A stretch of DNA of 64,000 nucleotides from Stomoxys calcitrans (taxonomy: Eukaryota; Arthropoda; Insecta; Diptera; Muscidae). The stretch covers positions 4,255,265-4,319,264 of the forward strand of contig NC_081556.1 in NCBI RefSeq assembly GCF_963082655.1, read 5' to 3'. Shown here piece after piece: positions 1 to 8,908 of this stretch. A program made the translations under genes and the position numbers. How positions within the stretch are numbered: position 1 is the first letter of the stretch; every line of letters starts with the position of its first letter. Below the pieces are notes generated by a model that searched no databases, was not told the origin of the DNA, and saw nothing but the letters and a program-made list of their open reading frames with translations.

Positions 1-475
1 CAGAAATGTCATCAGAATGCCACAATACATAAAGAGAATTATTGTTTTGTTTTGAAGCATACAAACTTGAATGCTTTTTTGAAGCTCTTATTTTATGATA
101 GCTTGAAAATGACATGGGTGTTGACAATTGCACCATAATCTACAATGTAGTTCAAATAAAACATAAATAAAAAACTGGAAATGTATTTTATACATTTTTG
201 CACACACACACTTATATACAAAATTGGTGATAATAGAATCCATGGCAATGGAAGCAATGTTGACAATAGATTTGGGAAAATTCAAATGATCAGATATTTG
301 TTCGGGAGAACAAAAGTAACTATTGTAAAGTTTGATTAATTACACAGAAAAAAAAAATAAATATCGGTTTCAATCACGAAATTAATTGATCTAATTAATT
401 TTTTAATTGAAACTGGTTTAATCACGGGCCTGATAATATCAATCACCCACCCCCTTCCCACCATTTTAAAAAAAC
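1..475. other. AT-rich stretch, nothing recognised
   Basis: This stretch is AT-rich with a short CA run near 201-210 and an AATTAATT-rich patch near 380-410. Short open frames exist on both strands but have no recognisable motif, and their composition looks random. No gene is called. Confidence 0.5.
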
Positions 476-1334
476 ACCAGATCTCGGGCGTGGGTGCACC
501 GATTTAAGCGAAATTTTTTATATCACCTTATGGTACCCCAAAAACACGAAATTTTGGGGTCAAAAAACCTGGGAGGGACGCCCCATTCAAAACCCCAGCC
601 GAACGGACATATTTAGCGATTGGGGCAATATGGGTGTCAAATGAAAGGTATTTAAGAGTAGAGTAAAAACTTATAAAAATATCACCCTAAGTGTTTGGAG
701 GGTTCCCTACTCCCAAAAACGACACCCAACAGAACACTTTTACCACTTTGGACAATATGGGTATCAAATGAAAGGTATTTTTAACGTAGAGTATAAATCT
801 GACATACAAATTTATTTCTAAGTGTCTGAGGGACTTCCCAAATCCCCAAAAACCCCCAGCTAGACATATTAGTCGATTGGGACAATATGCGAATCAAATG
901 ATAGGAATTGGGAGTTAAATACGAATATGGTATTAAATATTTGGTCCAAGTACATAGGAGGCTGCCCCAGGCCCAAAACCCCCCCAAAAAGTAGAGTCCA
1001 AAATCAAAAGAGGACTGATCGGGAATATATGAGACTCAAATGAAAAGTATTTGGGAGTAGATTACAAATATGTTTAAAATTGGGTACAAATTCCTAGGGA
1101 GCCGTCCCAACCCAAAACCGCCCCAAAAGTACCGCCAAAAATCAAAGTGGACCGACCGGGACAATATGGGACTCAAATGAAAGGTTTTCGGATGTAGAAT
1201 ACAAATATGGTGTCAAAAATTGGATACCAATGGCGTCGCCCCAAAAGTACCGTCCAAAATAAGAAGTGGACCGATTCGGACAATAAAGGACTCCAGTGAA
1301 AGGTATTTGGGTGTAGAGTATGAATATGATAATA
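476..1334. repeat. TR-E tandem array, first part
   Basis: The block starts with the phrase GGGCGTGGGTGCACCG near 487 and then repeats a degenerate unit of about 120-145 bp. Each unit carries CAATATGGGACTCAAATGAA-like and GAGTAGAGTA-like phrases; anchors lie near 622, 751, 880, 1022, 1161 and 1280. The same unit in reverse orientation forms the arrays at 45.1-45.9 and 52.0-53.3 kb. Its class is unknown. It may be the internal array of a non-autonomous transposon or a small dispersed satellite. Confidence 0.8.
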
Positions 1335-1826
1335 TGGCAGTGAAGGCCAGGGAACTGCCGTCGATAAACTTGGTTAACCCGAAGCCTTTTGGGTCGACGT
1401 AGTCCGATTTAAGGGTGTGGGCGACAAACGAAACAGTAGGACGGTGAAAATCTTATGGGGTGATCCAGATCGTGAGAGGACGTGGCTATTACTGAAAGGA
1501 AGTAAGAATTAGGTCAGCATAGCTTTTGGTGTCATACCGGAACACATAGGAGTACGAACTCACTTCTGCTTAATCGGTGCGGCAAGTGATGGAATGTGTA
1601 GGGCATGTGGGGAAGACGTTGAGACGTTGGAGTATTTTCTATGTCCGGCTTTCGCGGCTAACAGACACCGGTACTTAGGTGGGGACACGATTTCAGACAT
1701 GAACCAGCTTAGAGGATTATGTAAGTAGCACGAAAATCCTAACTTAAAATGTTCTGTTTCGAGGCATTTTAGAGCGCACAACAAGCCGATTGCTGGCTTT
1801 TGGGGCGCATCCCTAGGTACTTGAAA
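1335..1826 (+). mobile_element. LINE-alpha 3' fragment, plus strand
   Basis: The translation in broken frames matches the C-terminal part of LINE-alpha at 3.0-3.7 kb. A KARELPSINLVNP-like stretch (near 1343-1381) is followed about 210 bp later by MCRAC..LCPAFAANRHRYLGG (1594-1683) and DMNQL. The 3' UTR phrase ACAAGCCGATTGCTGGCTTT follows near 1783. The spacing between the two protein motifs is about 200 bp longer than in the 3.0-3.7 kb copy, so that copy carries a deletion here. Several stops and frameshifts show it is dead. It sits between two TR-E arrays and probably interrupts one array. Confidence 0.75.
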
Positions 1827-2340
1827 AGTGGGTGCAGATATTAATCTGTCCCATGCCTCTATATACATATAAGTATGTACATGTATGGGTTCAAGTACCT
1901 AGGGAGCCGTCCCAAGCCCAAAACCTCCCCAAAAGTACCGCCAAAAATCAAAGTGGACCGATCGGGAAAATATGGGGCTCAAATGAAAGGTTTTCGGGAG
2001 TAGAATACGAATATGGTGTCAAAAATTGTATCCAACGAAAGGTAGTCGAGAGTAGAGTAAGAATATGATTATCGAATATAAAAAATTGAGTGCAGTTGCC
2101 AAGGGGGCCCCCCAAAGCCAAACCCTTCCCAAGTGGCCATATTAGACGATCATGATAATATGGGACTCAAGTAAAAGGTATTCGGGAGTAGATTACGAAT
2201 ATGGTATTAAAAATGAGGTTCAAGTGATAGGAGGTTGCCTACCCCCCAAAACACCTCCCACAATGTGAATATTTATCAATCATGGCTATATGGGGTTCAA
2301 TAAAAGGTATTTCGTAATAGATAGAAAAATTGTACTGGGG
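1827..2340. repeat. TR-E tandem array, second part
   Basis: After a short transition the TR-E unit resumes with CCTAGGGAGCCGTCCCAAGC (near 1898), CAAAGTGGACCGATCGGG and TGGGGCTCAAATGAAAGG. Further units follow near 2157 and 2288. Orientation is the same as in 476-1334, consistent with one array split by the LINE-alpha piece. Confidence 0.75.
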
Positions 2341-2925
2341 AGATACATATGGTAGTAAATAAGAAACTAATTTTCCGCGTAGAGCTAATGAAAGAGCAGC
2401 AGAGCGGGCCGGGTACATCAATTTTCTACAAAAATAATATGTCGAAAAAAGTATTTTAAACATTTTGTTACAGTGTCTTTTGATTTTATTTGCAATATTT
2501 GTTGACCTCAGCCAAACGTCTATTCAACACTTTAAATTCCTTCAAATCTTATTTCGTTGTTCTCTCCTCTGATGTGTTCAGTAAACAATGTCATGGTCAT
2601 CATCACTTGAATTGGAAATTATTGTATAAAAACTCAAAGTGGGTGAAACCAATGGCATTGAGTTAGTCAAACTTAATGTTGCAATGCCTTTCACAACTTT
2701 TGCCAAATATTTGCTGGTACTCGAAGTAACATATTGAAATTACAAACAAATTAAAAAAGCAAAAAATATGTTGCCAGTACTTAAGTCGTTGAAATTCTTT
2801 TACGATTTGTGGTCGTAAAGATTTGGAAAATTTATTAAATTACAAAAAAAAAAAAACTGAAAATAGGTGGAATGGTATTGATATCAGTGTGGATGAATGA
2901 AAGGATTATAATAAAGTTGTTATAA
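2341..2925. other. AT-rich stretch, nothing recognised
   Basis: No motif, repeat unit or long open frame is supported here. A short A run lies near 2845. Confidence 0.5.
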
Positions 2926-2945
2926 GGTTAGGTTAGGTTAGGTTA
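2926..2945. repeat. (GGTTA)4 tail of LINE-alpha
   Basis: Four perfect GGTTA units, a permutation of TTAGG, lie directly at the 3' end of the minus-strand LINE-alpha. The second copy keeps only one unit (near 61436). A short 3' microsatellite tail generated during target-primed reverse transcription is the simplest explanation. Confidence 0.8.
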
Positions 2946-3023
2946 AAAAGAGGGTGCAGCTATTAATCCGCCCCAGGCCACTGTGGACATACACCTTAGC
3001 CAGTAATCGGCTTGTAGTGCGCT

Positions 3024-3725
3024 CTAAAAACTATAAAGTAACCTCTTAAAAGAAAATTCCGTGCTACTTACAAAATTCTTAATTGTTTTCAATACCACTC
3101 CCCTAAGTTGGTTCATGTCTGGTATTCTGTCTCCACCTAAGTGCCGGTATCTGTTAGACGCAAAAGCTGGGCAGTGCTCCAACGCCTCATCATCTTCCCA
3201 GCATGCCCTACACATGTTATCACTTGTAGTCCTATGTGGGTTAACCGGGTTTATTGACGGCAGTCCACTGGCTCTGGCCTTCACCTTCAAATCGTCTGCC
3301 CTTTCATTTCCCCTTACTCCCTTATGGCCCGACACCCAAACGATGCGGATTTTGCCAACCTCAGAGAAGGCGTTAATCTCCTTCTTACACTGTAAGACTG
3401 TTCGTGACCTTACCGTCCTGGTTATTACTGCCCTTATGGCAATTTTACTGTCGTTAAAGATCAAAATCGACATCCTCGCGTTAGCACCACACCACTTCAC
3501 GCATTCCGTGATCACCCTGATCTCCGTCTGCAGGTCCGTATTATGGTCAGACAGTCTAAAACATATCTCAGTCCCTGGGTTCTCAATGTAAACCCCCAGG
3601 CCCACTCTGTCCTCTAGCTTTGATCCATCCGTGTAACATGATCTTCCAGATGACAATACTAGGGTTCCGTCAATCCAAGACTGTGCCGATGGCAACAGTG
3701 CCTCGCACTCAACTTCAAGGTTCAT
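3024..3725 (-). pseudogene. LINE-alpha RNase H and Cys/His C-terminal fragment
   Basis: An uninterrupted 233-residue frame encodes an RNase H domain that would degrade the RNA strand of the RNA:DNA hybrid during retrotransposition. The catalytic set is complete: D33 in YTDGS, E68 in QTEIRVITE, D92 in NDSK, and H134 and D144 in GHKGVRGNERAD. A Cys/His cluster follows (C172, C175, H184, C185) and then LGGDRIPDMNQL, shared with the 1.6 kb copy. Compared with that copy about 60 residues are missing between the two motifs. The frame is only the C-terminal part of a longer ORF2 whose reverse transcriptase lies upstream in a broken frame, so I call it a pseudogene despite its intact reading frame. 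The methionine start is not meaningful. Confidence 0.85.
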
Positions 3726-4104
3726 CTCAGGTATCCGATCGAAAACCTCTTCCCTTCCTTCCAGGTTTCCTATCGTCGCCTCGATTATACCGCGATGGTA
3801 TGAGCTGCTCTAATCCTCAATCCATTCTCCCATCGCCTTAAGTCTCATAGCCGCAGTGGCTGCTTCACACTTAATTTGTCTCCAGTGCCCTATTGGGCGA
3901 GGTCCTCATCGTTCCGCCTATGCCAAGACAACATGTTCTCTGAACCTGTTGTATGATCCTTATGTTGCACTTTTTCTCCATAGCAGTCCACCAAACTACT
4001 GAGGCGTAAGTAAGTATTGGGCTAATTACGCTCCTGTAGAGCCAGTGGACTATCCTAGGAATCAGGCCCCATTTTGAGCCTACCGCCAGTCTACATAGTG
4101 CCCA

Positions 4105-4845
4105 TCATCTGTGAGCCTTCTCAGTATGCTCCTGAATGTGACACTTCCAATTCAGTTTCCTGTCCAAGATCACACCTAAGTATTTGACCTTGTCAGATAT
4201 CGAAATCGTCTTATTGAGGAAACGTGGTGCCTTAAATTGGCCTACCTTCGTCTTTCTCGTGAAAAGGCATATTTCAGTCTTCTCTGGGTTAACATTGAGA
4301 CCTCTGGGTCTAGTCCAGTCATATGTCATATGCAAGACCCTTTCGGCCCTTCTGCATAGCTCGCTCGGATCCTTACCCCTTAGAAGTATTATAACATCGT
4401 CTGCGTAGCAGACGGGTTCAAATCCCGCCTCAGTCAGCATCCGTAATAGGTCATTTATGGTGGTCACCTATAGGAGTGGCGATAAAATGCCCCTCTTGTC
4501 GTTTGCCCTGTGCCACTTTCTCCCTTATATTTATGCCATGGGACACACAAATTATCCACCTGTTCCTTACCATATGGTTTATCCAGTCTCTAAGGACCAG
4601 GTCCACACGGTACTGGTCTAAGGATTGGATTAGTGTGTCGGTCCGCATATTGTTAAAAGCTCCCTCGATGTCAATGCATACCACTATGATTTTCGCACAA
4701 CCCCACAAGCCTGCACAACCTCGTGCAGGGCAGTCTCCACCGACTTTCCTTTGACATAGGCATGCTGTTTGTATTTGAGGAGTTCGCTGGATGCCCTACT
4801 CTTTATCATGGTGATAAAAGTTTTTATTAGTTTCGTAGAAATTTT
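4105..4845 (-). pseudogene. LINE-alpha reverse transcriptase, frameshifted
   Basis: Reading 4845 down to 4105, the pieces are HAYVKGKSVETALHEVV, then IIVVCIDIEGAFNNM (motif A, catalytic Asp in CIDIEG), then a change of frame near 4465 at the usual QGG..SPLL motif B, then YADD (4407-4396) of motif C, then GLNVNPEKTEICLF and YLGVILDRKLNWKCHI (motifs D and E). Motifs A to E are therefore present in order, but the N-terminal fingers are absent and at least one frameshift separates motif A from motif C. The enzyme would have copied the element RNA at a nicked target. This copy is inactive. Confidence 0.85.
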
Positions 4846-4878
4846 TTTGTTAGAATAAAATTTCTGTAGAATATTTAC

Positions 4879-5045
4879 GGCCGTATTCACATAACTTAAT
4901 GAAGGCTTAAAATAGGTTTATTTGACAGTTCTATAAAGGAAATCTGTCAAATAAACCTTTTTCAAATCCATATTATAGAACTGTTCTTTACAGAACTGTC
5001 AAATAAATCTATTTTAAGACTTTGTAAAGTTTTGTGGATAAGGCC
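4879..5045. mobile_element. 167-bp foldback MITE
   Basis: The ends form imperfect inverted repeats of about 60 bp. The left arm starts GGCCGTATTCACATAACTT and the reverse complement of the right arm starts GGCCTTATCCACAAAACTT. Both arms contain CTTAAAATAG.TTTATTTGAC. The two arms fill nearly the whole element, so it would fold into one long hairpin. There is no coding capacity. A clean target duplication was not found, so the superfamily is open. Confidence 0.75.
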
Positions 5046-6609
5046 ATTTTAACAAAACAAGTATTGATGAAATATGTTAAAAATTAGTTTTTCCTTTGAA
5101 ATTGGGACAATTTTTTATGAAATTTAGATTTCGGCGAAATTTTTTATAACAAAATGCAGAAATGTCGTCCTTGTACTAGAATTCCTTACGGACACAAGAT
5201 TCTGTAAAGATTTCCAATATTCCAAGTGCACATTTGCTAATTATGTTCCTTAAACCGTTAGCGGGGATTGCGAAAAAAAGTCATCAATCCTTTTCCCATT
5301 ACATTCCTATTCCCTTACTTGAGACGATTCGTTCCACTTGTAGAATTGCATAGGGCATTGCCAACATATTTAAACCTGTAACGCATATTTTTTCAACCTT
5401 TTAAGATAAGCCAAGAAAAATCTGTGAAAATCTTCAAAATTGACATCAAAAAGAATGCGAAATACCCTTTCTACCGAAATAAAAAACAAAAACCAAAAAA
5501 AAGAAGGATGAAAAATCATAAATCCTTATGTGCACTCACATAAAGATAGCGTAACGAAAATAAAGCGATTTCATACTTTACGATTTCAGGGTGGTATGGG
5601 CATATTGAATAGCAACAGTGCAAACACAAGCGTACACATGAACAAACAAACAAACAAATATCCGGCGGATATGAAAAACACCCAACAACAACAACAGTAG
5701 AACATTCACAAGTTCTCCCATTGACATCACACACATACAAGCTTGGTTTCTTTTTTTTATTGGGCAATTTGCATTTACATTTTTGGCTTTCGAAATGGTC
5801 AATTTAACATAAATAAGCTTTCAAGAACATGGGCATGACGATGGCACACATCTTCACATATGGCACTCTTGTAATAGCGCGATATACGCTTAATCCTTCG
5901 ATAACGGTAGCAGCAGCAACAAAAACAACAACAACAACACTTGGGCCCCATTTTGGCCAAATAGGCGACCCCTTAAATGGAAAATTCTCATTTTACACCT
6001 ACGAAAAGTGAGGTTGGAAGGGAGAGATGGTTAAGAAACCCATAAACGCAACAACATTTGAAAGGAAGGTCATATTTTTGGTTCAATGGGCATAAATGGC
6101 ATTTGGCCATTTAGACGGTGTTCCCAGACACCCTGGCAACATGGATTGTATGTTGGCAGGCTTAAGAAGAGATTTTTAGGACAACAAGACAAGTTTGGTT
6201 TAGCGAGGCATTATAGGCATTATGGGACTTGAGTGATATTGAAAATTGTTTCTTTTTTATTAAACTTTAAAACTTTTCCATTTTTTTTGCATTGCATTGT
6301 ATTGCGAACATTTGCCACATGGGGAGGCCACCCTGTGTTCATCCAGCAAAACTTTTTACGAAGTGCAGGCAACTTTGAATGGCTGTTTTAATGATAGCTG
6401 CACTTTAAGCGCAGCAAATGAAAGTTTTATTTTCCTTTGGCCATGTCCCTGAACATTTTTTGTAAAACGTATTCTTGATGTTTGTTTGTAATTAAAGTTT
6501 ACTGTTAACACAGTTGACACATTATGCCGGTCATAAAACAGGGTTGTAAAAATATCGAAAACTTTTAAAAGGGGACCAAACCAAAGTCAAACATGGAGGT
6601 GGAAGCAAA
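5046..6609. other. No gene recognised; host-like AT-rich sequence
   Basis: The stretch includes AAAC-rich runs near 5643-5657, an ACAACA run near 5682-5700 and a CAACAA run near 5920-5938. No open frame shows a recognisable domain. It is probably non-repetitive intergenic or intronic DNA. Confidence 0.45.
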
Positions 6610-7576
6610 AAACGAGTAAGAACGTGCAAAGTTCGGCCGGGCCGAATCTTGGTAACCCTTCACCTAGGGTTATACTAAAAATTTACACAAAATAAATTTA
6701 GTTAAATTTTTGTCAAACCAGGCAAAAATTAAAGCTTCTAGGAAGTGAACTAGGAAAATCGAGAGATCGGTTTATGTGGGAGCTATGTAAGGATATTGAC
6801 TGATTTGGACCTCACTTGGCACAGTTGGAAGTCATAACAAAACACAGCAAGCTAAATTTTAGCCAAATCGAGCAAAAATTGCGGCTTTTAGGGGCTTGCG
6901 AAGTTAAATCAAGAGATCGGTTTATATGGGAGCTATATCAGGTCATAAACCGATTTGGACCGCACTTGGCACAGTTGTTGGATATATAACATAACAGAGC
7001 ACTATCTACAAGATTTTAGCCACATCGGACAAAAATTTTGGATTCCAGAGGCTTAAGAAATCAAATTGGGAGATCGGTTTATATGGGAGCTATATCAGCT
7101 TATAGACCGATTTAGACCGCACTTGGCACAGTTGCTGGAGGTCGCATCAGAATACTATATGCAAAATTTCAGCCAAAACGGACAAAAATTGGGGATTCTA
7201 GAGGCTTAAGAAATCAAATGGAGAGATCGGTTTATATGGGAGCTATATAAGGACTGATATAGACTGATTTGGACTGTACTTGGCACTGTTGTTGGAAATC
7301 GCATCAGAACATTATATGCCAAATTTCAGTCAAATCGGACTAAAATTGCGGCTTGTAAGGGCTCTAGAAGTTAAATCGGGAGATTAGTTTATATGGTAGC
7401 TATATCCTTATCTGAACCGATATAGCCCATTTGCTATATCTAAAGACCTTTACCAGTAAGAAGTATCTGTGCAAAATTGCAAAGCACTAGCTTTACGCGT
7501 TCGACCGCTACCGTGATTTGGACAGACGGTAGTACATGGTTAGATTGACTCAGAAAATCGAGACGATCAAGAATAT
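6610..7576 (-). repeat. TR-A element, minus strand, head truncated
   Basis: The hairpin tail (GTTCGGCCGGGCCGAATCTT) lies at about 6630-6650 next to the element end. Five or more array units follow, each with GATCGGTTTATATGGGAGCT and GGCACAGTTGTTGGA phrases. The right side reaches the microsatellite/head region (ACCGTGATTTGGACAGACGG near 7511) and stops within GATCAAGAATAT, where the mariner begins. No coding potential was found. Confidence 0.85.
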
Positions 7577-8018
7577 AAAGGGTGGTTTTTTAGCTATTTT
7601 CTTTTCCACAACACTGGTTTAAACAGCTCACGCACGTTTCGTGTTTTGTTTCACTGTCAAACATCTTCAGTTTGGTCTATAATTTACCCATGAATCGTCT
7701 TACCAACGAACAACGCTTGCAAATTATCGAATTTGATTATCAAAATGCGTGATCTGTTAAGAAATTTCATCACGCGTTTCTTCCATTTTACGACGAAGCT
7801 CATTTTTGGTTCAATGGGTATGTAAATAAGCAGAATTGTCGATTTTGGAGTGAAAAGCAGCCAGAAGCATTGCAAGAGCTGCCAAAGCATCCAGAAAAAG
7901 TCACTGTTTGGTGTGGTTTATGGGCTGGTGACATCATTGGACCGTACTTCTTCAAAGACATGGCGAATCGTAACTTAACTGTGAATGGTGAGCGCTACCG
8001 TGAGATGATATCCAACTT
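7577..8018 (+). mobile_element. Tc1/mariner deletion derivative
   Basis: The 5' terminal sequence AAGGGTGGTTTTTTAGC lies next to a TA dinucleotide in the TR-A element. A short non-coding leader, the start of a transposase, and then part of its catalytic region follow. The copy stops at 8018 where TR-B begins, so the 3' half is missing. A sister copy with the same structure lies in reverse at 24201-24602. Confidence 0.8.
7690..8017 (+). pseudogene. Tc1/mariner transposase remnant
   Basis: The reading starts MNRLTNEQRLQIIEF, the N-terminus of a DNA-binding helix-turn-helix domain. It meets a TGA at 7750-7752 and then passes directly from LPFY into DEAHFWFNGY, which carries the first catalytic aspartate (codon 7792-7794). 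NCRFWSE, HPEKVTVWCGLWAG, IIGPYFF and TVNGERYREMI follow. In family members the helix-turn-helix region and the DEAHFW motif are separated by more than 100 residues, so a large internal deletion is present. The second Asp and final acidic residue lie beyond the truncation. It is inactive. Confidence 0.85.
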
Positions 8019-8908
8019 TTATACCCTCCACCATAGGATGGGGGTATACTATTTTCGTCATTCACTGTTCGAAATTTCGGCGAAAGCGGACAATAAATGC
8101 GCCTTTTATGGGCCCAAGACCTTAGATCGAGAGATCGGTCTATATGGCAGCTATATCCAAATCTCAAACGATCTAAGCCAAATTGAAGAAGAATATTGAA
8201 GAGCCTATCACAACTCACTGTTTCAAATTTCGGCGAAATCGGACAACAAATGCGCATTTTATGGGCACAAAACCTTAAAACGAGAGATCCGTCTATATGA
8301 CAGCTATATGCAAATCTGAAACGATCTGGGCCAAATCGAAGGGCCTAACACAACTTACTGTTCCAAATTTCGTCGAAATCGGACAATAAATGCGCCTTTT
8401 ATGGGTCCAAAACCTTAAATCGAGAGATCGATCTATTGCAAATTTTGCCCATGAATATTCCACTAAGGAACAGGGGCAAACTCGGTGTATGTGGCAGCTA
8501 TATCTAAATCTGAGCCAAATTGAAGAAGAATGTTGAAGAGCCTAACACAACTCACTGTCCAAAATTTCGGCAAAATCGGACAATAAATGCGCCTTTATGG
8601 GCCTGAGACCATAAATCGGCGGATCGGCCTATATGGGGGCTATATCAAGATATAGTCCGATATAGCCCATCTTCGAACTTAACCTGCTTATGGACAAAAA
8701 AAAGAATCTGTGCAAAGTTTCAGCTCAATATCTCTATTTTTAAAGACTGTAGCGTGATTTCAACAGACAGACGGACGGACAGACATGGCTAGATCGTCTT
8801 AGATTTTTACGCCGATCAAGAACATATATACTTTATAGGGTCGGAAATGGATATTTCAATATGTTGCAAAAATGAATATACCCCCATCCTTCGGTGTTGG
8901 CTATAAAA
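8019..8908 (-). repeat. TR-B element with heads at both ends
   Basis: The left edge reads TATACCCTCCACCATAGGAT then GGGGGTATACTATTTTCGTC in plus orientation. The right edge carries the same head in reverse (AATATACCCCCATCC near 8876), preceded by the GACGGACGGACAGACATGG microsatellite. Between them lie array units with GCGCCTTTTATGGGCCCAAG near 8099, 8251, 8391 and 8588. Normal copies have a head at one end and a hairpin tail at the other, so this one is rearranged. It is inserted in the mariner transposase remnant. Confidence 0.8.
8436..8483 (-). repeat. SINE tail fragment inside TR-B
   Basis: The minus strand reads as the last 48 bp of the tRNA-headed SINE: the CCCCTGTTCCTTAGTGGAAT core followed by CATGGGCAAAATTTGCA. 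The piece splits a TR-B unit between GATCGATCTAT and TGTATGTGGCAGC. The rest of the SINE is absent. Confidence 0.75.

Larger units (their letters stand above)
2926..4850 (-). mobile_element. LINE-alpha, 5'-truncated non-LTR retrotransposon
   Basis: On the minus strand the order is reverse transcriptase (about 4845-4105), the connecting/thumb region (4105-3725), RNase H and Cys/His motif (3725-3024), a 3' UTR and a 3' tail. The tail, seen on the plus strand, is four GGTTA units at 2926-2945. The reverse transcriptase lacks its N-terminal fingers, so the copy is 5'-truncated. RNase H after the reverse transcriptase is typical of I- and LOA-type non-LTR elements, and I place it there by architecture only. 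A second copy lies at 61.4-62.6 kb and a 3' fragment at 1.3-1.8 kb. A foldback MITE abuts its 5' end. Confidence 0.85.

Noticed and set aside
2926..2945. Internal telomere repeat
   Set aside because: Only four GGTTA units are present and they sit precisely at the LINE 3' end. A tail origin is simpler, although the coincidence is reported as a finding.
3061..3591. 176-codon plus-strand frame opposite the RNase H
   Set aside because: It is an antisense shadow of the minus-strand LINE-alpha ORF2, which has the catalytic residues.
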